Shown piece after piece: positions 8,275 to 16,147 of a DNA stretch of 44,043 nucleotides. Each line of letters begins with the position of its first letter. Position 1 is the first letter of the stretch. Source of the stretch: Candidatus Pseudobutyricicoccus lothianensis. GTDB taxonomy: Bacteria; Bacillota; Clostridia; Oscillospirales; Butyricicoccaceae. Position numbers and translations under genes: made by a program. Below the pieces are notes generated by a model, which saw nothing but the letters and a program-made list of their open reading frames with translations, was not told the DNA's origin and ran no database searches. Where the stretch lies: positions 1 through 44,043 of the forward strand of contig CAJFRA010000020.1 of NCBI GenBank assembly GCA_904419295.1, written 5' to 3'.

Positions 8275-9246
8275 ATGCGGATCTTATCCCAATACGATAT
8301 GGAGCAGGCCCTATCGCTGGAGCAGATCATGGACCAAGTGGAGCAGGCCTACCGGCTGGACCGGCAGGGCCAGGCGGTCACGCCGCCCAGGCCCCAGGTG
8401 GAGCAGGGAGGGCGTTCCATTCTTTACATGCCCTGTTTCACGGGGAACACATTCGGCACGAAGATCTTGACTGTGGTCCCGGAAAACGCCCGCCGTGGTC
8501 TGCCCACCATCGACGGGCTGATGCTGCTCAACGACGGCGAAACGGGCCGCCCTACCGCCCTGCTGGAGGGCAAGGCCCTGACCGCCCTGCGCACCGGCGC
8601 GGTGGGCGGTGTGGCGCTGCGCCATTTGGCAGACCCAGGCAGCCAAGTGCTGGGCGTGGCCGGCACGGGCACCCAGGGGTTCTACCAGGCCCTGTTCGCC
8701 TGCACAGTGCTGCCCATCCGCCAGGTGCTGTTCTACAATGCCCACGGCAAAGACCTGACGGATTTTATCGACCGTTTTTGCGACACGCTGGACCGGCCGG
8801 TGGAATGTTATGCCTGTGCTTCCGCCGATGAACTGGCCCGCCAAAGCCAGGTGCTCATCACGGCCACACCGGCATGTCAGCCCCTGTTTTCCAACGACCC
8901 CACCCTGTTTCAGGGAAAGTGCTGCCTGGCCATCGGTTCTTACCAGCCGGAGATGCGGGAATATCCGGATGCCCTGTGGAAAGTGGTCTCCACCGCCTAT
9001 GTGGACCTGCTCTATGCCTGCCAAGAGAGCGGCGAACTGAGCCAGCCCCTGGCCCAGGGCCTGCTGCGCCCAGAACAAGTGGTCCCCATGGGGCAGCTGC
9101 TGGAAGAGGGCCGCGACCTGGCGCCCAGCGCCCGCAGCGCCACTTTCTTCAAATCGGTGGGCATGGCGGCCTTTGACCTGGTGGTAGCCCAAGCCATCGC
9201 CGAGCAGGCGGCCCGCCGGGGCCTGGGGCAGGAGATCATTCTATAG
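8275..9246 (+). CDS. Ornithine cyclodeaminase/mu-crystallin family protein
   Basis: This 323-residue protein matches the ornithine cyclodeaminase/mu-crystallin fold. The N-terminal dimerisation part includes RSILYMPCF and FGTKILTVVPEN, then LLNDGETGRPTALLEGKALTALRTGA, the family's most conserved stretch. The NAD-binding segment is LGVAGTGTQGFYQA. Members include ornithine cyclodeaminase, alanine dehydrogenase, imine/ketimine reductases and staphylopine- or lysine-related enzymes, so the substrate is open. AAAGGAGGGG lies 6 bases before the ATG. A possible -10 (TATGAT, 8234-8239) has no good -35. The gene ends by overlapping the convergent Spo0A-C gene by 11 bases, with no terminator visible between them. 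Confidence 0.85.
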   Translation: MRILSQYDMEQALSLEQIMDQVEQAYRLDRQGQAVTPPRPQVEQGGRSILYMPCFTGNTFGTKILTVVPENARRGLPTIDGLMLLNDGETGRPTALLEGKALTALRTGAVGGVALRHLADPGSQVLGVAGTGTQGFYQALFACTVLPIRQVLFYNAHGKDLTDFIDRFCDTLDRPVECYACASADELARQSQVLITATPACQPLFSNDPTLFQGKCCLAIGSYQPEMREYPDALWKVVSTAYVDLLYACQESGELSQPLAQGLLRPEQVVPMGQLLEEGRDLAPSARSATFFKSVGMAAFDLVVAQAIAEQAARRGLGQEIIL

Positions 9247-9613
9247 CCGGTGTTTCCACGGAGACGGAACGGGTGCAGTGGGCGGCCAGCATGGCCAAAA
9301 ACTGGGCGTTCTTCGGCCTTTCGGCCCGTTGGAACCCAGACAGCTCCATGAGCAGCCCCGGGTTGCACTTCCACGCGATGGCGATGGCAGAACGGATATT
9401 TCGCTCCACCGCTTTGCAGGTGGTGCCGTAGCGCTTGGCCACTGCCGGGTAGATCCATTTGGTCACCAGCAACAGCCGCTGGGGGTCCTCTGCGGCCAGC
9501 AGCGCCCCATAGGCTGCATGGAAAAAACCCAGGTAATTGGGTGTGATCCCCAGCCGGCAGAGCACCCCATGTATGGCGGCGGTACAAGTCTGTTCTTCAA
9601 TCGTTGTCTCCAT
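9236..9613 (-). CDS. Stand-alone Spo0A C-terminal (DNA-binding) domain protein
   Basis: The 125-residue product aligns over most of its length with the effector domain of the sporulation regulator Spo0A. The hallmark KWIYPAVAKRYGTT (about 52-65), then AVERNIRSAIAIAW, matches Spo0A's KxLYPxIAKKYxTTxxRVERAIRHAIEVAW. No receiver domain is present and the ORF cannot be extended to give one, so it cannot be phosphorylated like Spo0A. The ATG at 9613 has AAAGGAGG 6 bases upstream and lies inside the end of the HTH gene (17-base overlap), implying coupled translation. It may bind 0A-box-like sites independently of the phosphorelay, or compete with Spo0A (inference). The domain call is firm and the role unknown. 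Confidence 0.82.
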   Translation of the reverse strand: METTIEEQTCTAAIHGVLCRLGITPNYLGFFHAAYGALLAAEDPQRLLLVTKWIYPAVAKRYGTTCKAVERNIRSAIAIAWKCNPGLLMELSGFQRAERPKNAQFLAMLAAHCTRSVSVETPAIE

Positions 9614-9866
9614 TTTGGTCCTCCTTTTCCAAGCGCTCCTGCAGCCGGTGCAGCAAACGCAGTGTCTCTTCCTCTGGCAGCGCCAGCAAAAAGAAGAACA
9701 GCGATGCGGCCGAAAAGCCGTATTTCCCATGTTCTTGGTCGTTGTATGACCGTGGCGATACCCGCAGCAGTTCCGCCATCTTTTCCTGGGAAAAATCCTG
9801 TTGCTCCCGGAATTCCACAATGGCGTTCCGCAGAAAAGCCTGCAGCAGCTTTTGATACCGTCGCAT
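9597..9866 (-). CDS. Small XRE-like helix-turn-helix regulator
   Basis: The product has 89 residues, starting at the ATG that follows AAAGGAGGTTTTACC; a longer frame to 9926 has no site. The N-terminal half reads as an HTH of the Cro/XRE type: REQQDFSQEKMAELLRVSPRSYNDQEHG, i.e. helix, SQEKMAELL helix, turn, then a recognition helix with S/N/D contacts. It is followed by LLALPEEETLRLLHRLQERLEKE, probably a helical dimerisation tail. It is the first gene of a two-gene unit with the Spo0A-C protein. The two may act as one regulator pair. Upstream, 9867-10022 is shared with the divergent DUF6506 gene. Confidence 0.75.
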   Translation of the reverse strand: MRRYQKLLQAFLRNAIVEFREQQDFSQEKMAELLRVSPRSYNDQEHGKYGFSAASLFFFLLALPEEETLRLLHRLQERLEKEDQNGDND

Positions 9867-9962
9867 GGTAAAACCTCCTTTATTCGACAGAATGCAGAAA
9901 AATTTTACTTTTATCCGGCGGAACAAACTAGGAGGTATACTTCATAATTTTCCATTGATATT

Positions 9963-9991
9963 TTTACCAGCCCCATGTTGCCCATTACAAT
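9963..9991 (+). promoter_or_regulatory. Promoter of the DUF6506 gene
   Basis: TTTACC (9963-9968) and TACAAT (9986-9991) are 17 bases apart, with the start codon about 32 bases after the -10. The match is moderate (4/6 and 5/6). Confidence 0.5.
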
Positions 9992-10022
9992 ATCTTACAA
10001 CATTGGATAGGAGGTCTTTTGC

Positions 10023-10322
10023 ATGAAACCGATCTTTGCATTTTTGCTCATGGGCGCCCAGTACGACCCGGAGACCCACCAAGCCCATTTTGAGACAGAG
10101 TCCAAACACACTTACATCTACACCGTGCAAAACTGGGAGCAGGCCAAGGCCCGGGTGGACGACCTGGCTGCCCGGGGCTGCGGGGCCATTGAGCTGTGCG
10201 GCGCTTTTGGACCGGAAAAGGCCCAGGAACTGATCGACCGGACAGGCGGTTCCATCGCCATCGGCTATGTGACCCACTTCCCGGCCCAAGACAGCTTGTT
10301 TACCGCCTTTTTTGGACGCTGA
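10023..10322 (+). CDS. DUF6506 family protein
   Basis: The 99-residue protein has no signal peptide or membrane segment. Recognisable blocks are MKPIFAFLLMGAQYDPETHQA at the start, GCGAIELCGAFGP in the middle and GGSIAIGYVTHFPAQDSLF at the end, which fit DUF6506, a family of unknown function. Its alternating strand-helix pattern with a conserved ELCGAFG loop suggests a small alpha/beta enzyme or ligand-binding fold (inference). AGGAGG lies 7 bases before the ATG. It is monocistronic, with its own promoter and a strong terminator at 10340-10383. Confidence 0.75.
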   Translation: MKPIFAFLLMGAQYDPETHQAHFETESKHTYIYTVQNWEQAKARVDDLAARGCGAIELCGAFGPEKAQELIDRTGGSIAIGYVTHFPAQDSLFTAFFGR

Positions 10323-10339
10323 TAGGCGGCGACCTGGCC

Positions 10340-10383
10340 AAAAAGCATCCCCAGCTTGTATCCACAGGCTGGGGATGCTTTTT
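10340..10383 (+). terminator. Terminator of the DUF6506 gene
   Basis: AAAAAGCATCCCCAGC pairs exactly with GCTGGGGATGCTTTTT around a 12-base loop that contains TATCCACAG. Confidence 0.9.
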
Positions 10384-10405
10384 GTGTATCGTTTCGCCCC
10401 CCGCC

Positions 10406-10434
10406 TTGTCAAACGGGGGTTTTTCCGGTATACT
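10406..10434 (+). promoter_or_regulatory. Promoter of the SLH protein gene
   Basis: TTGTCA (10406-10411) and TATACT (10429-10434) are 17 bases apart, each 5/6 to consensus. The predicted transcript has an untranslated leader of about 115 nt. Confidence 0.7.
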
Positions 10435-10554
10435 GGTCCCAGTTCCTTCTATCTGCGCGACGTATGCGATGTAAGATATAAGGGGGGAGTGGCAGAGAAG
10501 CAAAGGGATTCCAGCGCCAAAGGATCAAAAAGAAGATGAGCAGGAGGGATTTTG

Positions 10555-11907
10555 ATGAAACGAAAACTGGTATCTGTATTGTTGGCCGGCATCCTATGCT
10601 GTTCCACGGCCGTGGAAGTCAGCGCCGCTTATGAGGAATACCTGCCAGAGGTCACCGGATTCCAACAGACCACCACAATGGTGGACGGCAGCTCTTACAC
10701 GGAGCTCACCATCCATGCGGACAAAACGTATCACAGCGACGCACCGGACGGTATCAGTTCTTTTATCCGTTTGAGTGAGGAAAACAGCTCTTCAGCCGGG
10801 CGGAATGGGACCACTGCCAAAATGATGTATCTGGCCGCTCCGGAATTCGTCAATTGTTACGGTCCGCTGGCCGACAGCCGTAACCCTGGCGACCAGTTCA
10901 CTCTGAAAGTATGGGAGACCGTGGAAAATTGGGATCTATCTCAGCCAGACCCCTACGGCGGCACACAAGCCCAGCGGGATTCGGGCTACAGGCTGCGGAT
11001 CACAGTGGAAGAAGCGCTTCCTTTGCCCCAAGAGATCGTCTTTACCCCCTATGAGGGCCAATTTAACAGCACAGCCTGGCGGGCGGACTTTGGCACCGGC
11101 TATGAAAGCGGTTCCTACCGGCTGCTGCTGGATTACGGCGACCGGGAAGCGGTCTTTACCGCCTCGGTGCCCAACAACACCCATCTGGTGTTTTCCGGCC
11201 GGGGCAGCCAGAGCTTCGACGGCAATTTGCAGGGGGCTACCATCACCCTGCGCCGTGTCCGTTACGGCGGGATCAGCACCGATGGCAAAACCGCCTATCT
11301 GACGGTCAGCCAGGCCCAGCAGTCCGTTCCTGAGCCGGGCGTCACTGGGGACCAGCCCTCTTCCTGGGCCCAGGCCGAAGTGGCGGAAGCCCGGCAAAAG
11401 GGCTTGATCCCCCAAGAGCTGGACAGCCAGTACCAGACGAACATCACCCGGGCCCAGTTCTGTCATCTGGCCGCCGCTTTGCTGGAGCAGAAGACCGGCC
11501 GGGAAATGGAAGAGATCTTGGCCGGGTCCGGCGCCTCGCCCCTGACTTTCACCGATACCCAGGACCCCATCGTTTCCATGCTGAGCGCTTTGGGCGTAGT
11601 CAACGGCAAAGGGAACGGCTTGTTTGAGCCCCAGGCAGACATCACCCGGGAAGAGGCAGCCGTCATGCTGTGGCGCCTGGCCCAACAGCTGGGCACAGTG
11701 GAGCCCAACCGGAGCCAGATCACTTTTTCCGACGCCGGCCAGATCTCCTCTTGGGCCAAGCAGGCGGTATCGGTGATCTCCGCCTGTGAATACAATGGGA
11801 ACGCCATCATGAACGGGACGGGCAACAACCAGTTTTCTCCCCGCCAACATTACACCCGGGAGCAGGCGATCCTCACCATGCTGCGCCTGGGCCAATACAT
11901 GGATTGA
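10555..11907 (+). CDS. Secreted S-layer-homology (SLH) domain protein
   Basis: The 450-residue product starts with a signal peptide (KRK, hydrophobic LVSVLLAGILCC, cleavage near VSA-AYEE at residue 25). Residues 26-265 form a beta-rich extracellular region with no recognised domain. The C-terminal third carries three SLH-like repeats: SWAQAEVAEARQKGLIP...ITRAQFCHLAAALL, then a second with GVVNGKGNGLFEPQADITREEAAVML, then ISSWAKQAVSVISACEYNGNAI...YTREQAILTMLRLGQ. SLH repeats bind pyruvylated secondary wall polymers, so it should sit on the cell surface. ATG at 10555 is chosen over an upstream TTG because AGGAGGG is 6 bases away. It converges with the LRR-SLH gene. Confidence 0.85.
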   Translation: MKRKLVSVLLAGILCCSTAVEVSAAYEEYLPEVTGFQQTTTMVDGSSYTELTIHADKTYHSDAPDGISSFIRLSEENSSSAGRNGTTAKMMYLAAPEFVNCYGPLADSRNPGDQFTLKVWETVENWDLSQPDPYGGTQAQRDSGYRLRITVEEALPLPQEIVFTPYEGQFNSTAWRADFGTGYESGSYRLLLDYGDREAVFTASVPNNTHLVFSGRGSQSFDGNLQGATITLRRVRYGGISTDGKTAYLTVSQAQQSVPEPGVTGDQPSSWAQAEVAEARQKGLIPQELDSQYQTNITRAQFCHLAAALLEQKTGREMEEILAGSGASPLTFTDTQDPIVSMLSALGVVNGKGNGLFEPQADITREEAAVMLWRLAQQLGTVEPNRSQITFSDAGQISSWAKQAVSVISACEYNGNAIMNGTGNNQFSPRQHYTREQAILTMLRLGQYMD

Positions 11908-12020
11908 TCCAGCAGGCCGGCGTGGGCCGGCAGCCGCATTGGGTCGCTTGGGCGGCCCATACCCGCCGTGCTTCCGGCCGCACAGCTGCACCAGCTCGGG
12001 CTGGAAGCACAAAACAACAA

Positions 12021-12063
12021 AAAGGACCAGCGTGAGAAAATATCTCACGCTGGTTCTTTTTTT
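12021..12063. terminator. Bidirectional terminator between the two SLH genes
   Basis: GACCAGCGTGAGA and TCTCACGCTGGTTC form a long stem around AAATA, with T-runs on both strands. It lies in the 163-base gap between convergent genes. Confidence 0.88.
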
Positions 12064-12070
12064 CAGCAGG

Positions 12071-15000
12071 CTACGCCTCTGTCCCCAAGGCATTCAACAG
12101 CCTGTGGAGCATGGCTGCCGTCTGGGCCCGGGTGGCGTTGGCCTGGGGCGCGGCGTTGTCGCCATCCATCCCCTGTACGACCCCCAACTGGTGGAGGGCG
12201 TACATGGCCTGCCGGGCATATTCCGCGATCTGCTCTTCATCGGCAAAGGCAAAGCCGTCGGATACAGTCACATCCACCCCTTGCTGCTCCATGTAGCGGA
12301 ACAGGAGGGTGGCCAGATCCTGCCGGCTGATGGGCGCTTCAGGCGCAAAGCGGCCGTCGCCCATGCCCTGGACGATGCCCGTCTGGACAGCCCAGCAGAC
12401 GGCGTCTGCGTACCAGGCATCCGCTGGCACATCGGCAAACATAGCCGTTCCAGAGGCCTCTGGCTGGCCTGCCATGCGGTGCAGCACGGTGACCAGCATC
12501 CCCCGGGTCATAGAGGCCTCGGGGTCGAATGCGGCGGGCTGGACGCCTTCCATCAAAGCGTTGGCGGCGATGAAGGCCACATCCTCATAATACCAGGCCT
12601 TTTGGGCCACATCCCCAAAGGGGTTGGACCAAGAGCCAATGGCAAAGGGCGAAAAATGGCTGGTGAGGAAAGTGATGGTCTTAGTCTCCGGGTCATAGGT
12701 GGAGTACATCCGCTCCAAAAAGGTCCGTCTACCGTTGAGCTCCCGGGTATAGACATAATAGACCACGATATCCTGGGGATTCTCCCCGGGCTGCAATGTG
12801 TAGGGCAGGGTGACGGTGGCCGTGCCGCCGCCCAGGTAGTGGATATTTTGGCCATTGCTGGTGACAGACAGGTCATAGACCGGCCGGTCCCCCACGGCCT
12901 CCTGCTGGGACTGGGACAGGGAAGAGGGGTCCACCCGGTCCACTTCCAGGCTGACCTGGCCGCCCTGGGCCTCTTCTGCAATGGCGGCCAAAGCAGCGCT
13001 GTTGAGCTCCACGGTGCCGGTCTCACCTGTGACCCGCAGGGTATCGGCCTGGCTTTCCGCCATATCTTGCAGGGACTGTGTGGGCAGGGTCACTTTCATA
13101 TCTGTGGCGCTGCTGCCCTCTACCGGGGCAACCTGGATCTCTACCACGCCGCTGCCGCCGGCTTCCATGGCCTCGGTGGCCGCATCAATGCCCGCCTGGA
13201 TCTGCCGGTCCGTCAATGTGACATTGGTGCTGCTGCCGCTGACTGTGGATTTGGGCGACAACGTGGCCGTGGAAGAACCGCCTTCTGTGGTCACATCCAG
13301 GTCGGGCGTGGAGCTGCCGCCTTGGCTGCCGGAAGAACCGCCGGAGCTGCCGCCCGACGAACCGCCGCCTGTCGATCCACCGCCGGAGGAGCCGCCGGTC
13401 TCGTCCTCTTCTTCGGATCCCCCGGTGGAACCGCCTTGTTCTGCGATGGTGAGAGCAAATGTCTTTTGAACACTGCCGGCGCTGTTGGCTGCCTGGATCT
13501 CAATGGAAAAGGTCCCGGCGGTAGTGGGTGTGCCGGACAGTTCGCCTGTCGCCGACAAAGTCAGGCCGGCAGGCAGTTCCGATTGGGTCGAAAATGCGAT
13601 GGGAGCTGTGCCCGAAGCGGCAATGGTGCACTGGTAAGCCGTGCCCACCTTGCCATCGGGCAGCGTCTCGGTGGTGATGACCGGCACTTCCGGCTGGGGT
13701 TCCGGTGTATCCCCAAAGACCGGCGTAAGGATAGTCAGCCCACTGGGGATCACGAAACTGAGCCGTGCATCCGTCAGATCCAGCCCTACGATGGCCGGTT
13801 CCATCTCCCAACGGCTGAACTCTTCGTTGTGGATCACCAGAGTGATTGGCCTATCTGCACTGCTTAACTGTTCAATGTCGAAATCTTCATCCCCATTGGG
13901 GCACTCCACTTGCAAAATGGGGCGCCCACTTTCAGTATTAAATCCAGTATCTTCTAATTTCGAACCGAAGTAAATGAACGGATGCTGGGTTGCTTCTTGG
14001 GCGGACAAATCCAAGTGTTCAATGTTGTTTCCACGTTCGCAGTCCAATACCACTAATTCTTTGGAAGAAATGTTCAATTCTGTCAATCCTAAGTCTTCAC
14101 AATAAAGATTGTTTAACTTCAAGTTCTGGCTTAGATCCAAATTCGTTAATCCTGTTTTACCACAGTATAAAATATTCAATTCTTTCAAAGAACTCAAGTC
14201 AATGGACTGAATATTTGCATTCCAATGGAACAGCAGCTGGGTCAATTTTGTATTGTTCTTCACGTCCAGCGCCGTCAGCTGGTTGCTTTGGCAGGCCAGA
14301 CGGGTCAGATTTGTATTTTTGGAAACATCCAGGTGCGTCAGCCCATTGTTTCCGCATTCCAGCTCTTCCAAAGCGGTGTTCTGGGTGACATCCAGCATCT
14401 TTAGCGCATTGCGCCGCACATACAGTTTTTTCAGCGCTGTATTCTGGGTCACATTCAGTGTTTCCAGCTGGTTGCTTTGACAGCGCAGTGTTTCCAGCGC
14501 CGTATTCCCTTTCAGGTCCAGAGCGGTCAGCTGGTTATCTTGGCAGTAGAGAAGCTCCAGCTTTGTATTTGCTTCCACATCCAATGTGGACAATTCGTTG
14601 CTGTCGCAATAGAGTTTCTGCAGTTCGGGATTCTTACTCACATCCAGATCAGTCAACCGGTTGGCAGCCACATTCAATTCGGTGAGAGCTGCGTTTCGTG
14701 TCACATCCAGATCGGTCAACTGGTTGTTCTCCACTGTCAAGACTGATAATTTGGGCAAATTCTCCAGCCCGGTAACAGCGGAAAGGGTGTTGTTGTTGGC
14801 ATGGAAGGTGGTCAGCTCCTCCAAACCATCTGCGCCAAAATCCAATGTGCCGGTCAGGCTGCGGCTGTCTAGATTCAATCCCAGCAGCCGTTTTGGGGTG
14901 TCATCGCTCCATCTGGCAAAATCCCAGCTTTCCGGCGCATCTTTTTCCGCCTGCAATCCGTTTTCTTTAATGATCTTGTTTACCGCGGCCACATCCGTCG

Positions 15001-15109
15001 GATCATAGGTGTCGGCGGCAAAGGCCTGGACAGGCGCCAAGGTCCATGCGAACACCAGGCACAAAAGCAGGCTCAGCGCCCGGCGTCCCTTTTTTGTGGA
15101 ATGCTTCAT
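12071..15109 (-). CDS. Secreted leucine-rich repeat / Ig-like / SLH surface protein
   Basis: The 1012-residue product has a signal peptide (KKGRR, LSLLLCLVFAW, cleavage near AFA-ADTY, residue 31). Residues about 128-295 hold eight 21-residue leucine-rich repeats of the bacterial type NxLTxLDVxxNTxLxxLxCx, continued by irregular repeats to about 370. About 475-555 is a putative Ig (He_PIG) domain with GKVGTAYQ and LPAGLTLSATGELSGTP. A Gly/Ser/Glu linker follows, then a beta-rich region and three SLH repeats (about 810-1012; FGDVAQKAWYYEDVAF, FADVPADAWYADAVCWA, FADEEQIAEYARQAMYAL). This suggests a wall-anchored binding or adhesion protein. GGAGGAGAG lies just before the ATG. DNA for the irregular repeats is clearly AT-richer than the rest. 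Confidence 0.9.
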   Translation of the reverse strand: MKHSTKKGRRALSLLLCLVFAWTLAPVQAFAADTYDPTDVAAVNKIIKENGLQAEKDAPESWDFARWSDDTPKRLLGLNLDSRSLTGTLDFGADGLEELTTFHANNNTLSAVTGLENLPKLSVLTVENNQLTDLDVTRNAALTELNVAANRLTDLDVSKNPELQKLYCDSNELSTLDVEANTKLELLYCQDNQLTALDLKGNTALETLRCQSNQLETLNVTQNTALKKLYVRRNALKMLDVTQNTALEELECGNNGLTHLDVSKNTNLTRLACQSNQLTALDVKNNTKLTQLLFHWNANIQSIDLSSLKELNILYCGKTGLTNLDLSQNLKLNNLYCEDLGLTELNISSKELVVLDCERGNNIEHLDLSAQEATQHPFIYFGSKLEDTGFNTESGRPILQVECPNGDEDFDIEQLSSADRPITLVIHNEEFSRWEMEPAIVGLDLTDARLSFVIPSGLTILTPVFGDTPEPQPEVPVITTETLPDGKVGTAYQCTIAASGTAPIAFSTQSELPAGLTLSATGELSGTPTTAGTFSIEIQAANSAGSVQKTFALTIAEQGGSTGGSEEEDETGGSSGGGSTGGGSSGGSSGGSSGSQGGSSTPDLDVTTEGGSSTATLSPKSTVSGSSTNVTLTDRQIQAGIDAATEAMEAGGSGVVEIQVAPVEGSSATDMKVTLPTQSLQDMAESQADTLRVTGETGTVELNSAALAAIAEEAQGGQVSLEVDRVDPSSLSQSQQEAVGDRPVYDLSVTSNGQNIHYLGGGTATVTLPYTLQPGENPQDIVVYYVYTRELNGRRTFLERMYSTYDPETKTITFLTSHFSPFAIGSWSNPFGDVAQKAWYYEDVAFIAANALMEGVQPAAFDPEASMTRGMLVTVLHRMAGQPEASGTAMFADVPADAWYADAVCWAVQTGIVQGMGDGRFAPEAPISRQDLATLLFRYMEQQGVDVTVSDGFAFADEEQIAEYARQAMYALHQLGVVQGMDGDNAAPQANATRAQTAAMLHRLLNALGTEA
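14225..14728 (-). repeat. Tandem 63-base LRR-coding repeats (8 units)
   Basis: Eight consecutive 21-codon units encode residues 128-295 of the surface protein. Units share positions such as N-x-L-T-x-L-D-V and N-T-x-L, while other codons have drifted. A period of 63 bases allows in-frame gain or loss of units. Confidence 0.8.
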
Positions 15110-15174
15110 GGTCTCTCCTCCTTCTAAATTCCCGTTGACTGATCGAAAAGTAACGTATCTCCTCTATCCTCTTT

Positions 15175-15203
15175 ATTTTATTGCAATTCACCGGCCTATA
15201 CAA
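15175..15203 (-). promoter_or_regulatory. Promoter of the LRR-SLH gene, with nearby palindrome
   Basis: On the minus strand, TTGTAT (15198-15203) and TAAAAT (15175-15180) are 17 bases apart. A palindrome, GCCGGCAA-AC-TTGCCGGC (15224-15241), lies 21 bases upstream of the -35 and could be an activator site or a stem-loop. Confidence 0.5.
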
Positions 15204-15309
15204 TATGCTGGCTGCATCGTACCGCCGGCAAACTTGCCGGCCTGCTGCTCTACGATCTACGGAGACAGCTGAGCCCGCCATTGTCTTTAAAGAGCCGCCG
15301 GGTTTTGCG

Positions 15310-15342
15310 GCAAAGGGAAAGGCGCACCCTGTGGGGTGCGCC
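15310..15342 (-). terminator. Terminator of the amino-acid ABC transporter operon
   Basis: Minus-strand GGCGCACCC pairs with GGGTGCGCC around a short loop and is followed by TTTCCCTTT. It lies just past the ATPase stop. Confidence 0.75.
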
Positions 15343-15349
15343 TTGCTCT

Positions 15350-16135
15350 CTACAACGGTTCTTCTTCTGGGGCTTCTTCGTCTTTCAGCGTCTTGGCAGA
15401 AAGGAGACGGGCCAGGAACTTTTTCGTCCGTTCCTCCCGGGTATGGCTGAAGACCTCGCTGGGCGTCCCTTCCTCCACTACGACGCCGCCATCCATAAAG
15501 ATCACCTTGTCGGCAATGTCCTGGGCAAAACTGAGCTCATGGGTCACCACCAGCATGGTGATGCCCCGTTTGGCCACGTTTTTCATCAATTCCAATGTCT
15601 CGCCGATCAGCTCCGGGTCCAGGGCGGATGTGGGCTCATCAAACAAGATGATATCCGGTTCCATGGCAATGGCCCGGGCAATGCCCACGCGCTGCTGCTG
15701 GCCGCCGGAAAGCTGGGAGGGATAGTAGTCCAGCTTGTCTGACAGCTTGACCCAGGCCAGGGCCTCTTCCGCCTTTTTCCGCGCCTCTTCCTTGGCCATT
15801 TTTTTCACCACCACCAGGCCGTGCATCACGTTCTGGAGGGCTGTTTTGTTGGCGAACAAGTTGTAATTCTGGAAAACAAAACCCACTTTTTTGCGGATCT
15901 CCCGAATCTCCTTCTTTTTCACCGTTTCAAAATCCACAGTGGTGCCGCCCACCACCAGCTCGCCCTTGTCGGCCCGCTCCAAAAAATTGATGCAGCGGAG
16001 CAGCGTGGTCTTGCCCGAGCCGCTGGGCCCCAGAATGACCACCACCTGGTGGGGCTCCACTTGGATGGATGCCCCTTTCAGCACTTCCAGGGAACCGAAC
16101 CGTTTGTGGATGTTCTTGATCTCTAACATGCTCAT
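15350..16135 (-). CDS. Amino-acid ABC transporter ATP-binding protein
   Basis: The 261-residue protein is a polar amino-acid uptake ATPase of the GlnQ/HisP group. It shows Walker [10 protein letters not shown] (about 36-44), the Q-loop in VFQNYNLF, the signature LSGGQQQR, Walker [13 protein letters not shown] and switch His in [15 protein letters not shown] is typical of this subfamily. It powers the two permeases encoded upstream. Twelve bases separate it from the M20 gene. It is the last gene of the five-gene operon. The acidic tail EEAPEEEPL is unusual but not informative. Confidence 0.93.
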   Translation of the reverse strand: MSMLEIKNIHKRFGSLEVLKGASIQVEPHQVVVILGPSGSGKTTLLRCINFLERADKGELVVGGTTVDFETVKKKEIREIRKKVGFVFQNYNLFANKTALQNVMHGLVVVKKMAKEEARKKAEEALAWVKLSDKLDYYPSQLSGGQQQRVGIARAIAMEPDIILFDEPTSALDPELIGETLELMKNVAKRGITMLVVTHELSFAQDIADKVIFMDGGVVVEEGTPSEVFSHTREERTKKFLARLLSAKTLKDEEAPEEEPL

Positions 16136-16147
16136 GTTTTCATTCCC

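Noticed and set aside
14225-14728. CRISPR-like repeat array
   Set aside because: The 63-base periodic units are in-frame codons of leucine-rich repeats, diverged between units, without constant repeats and unique spacers.
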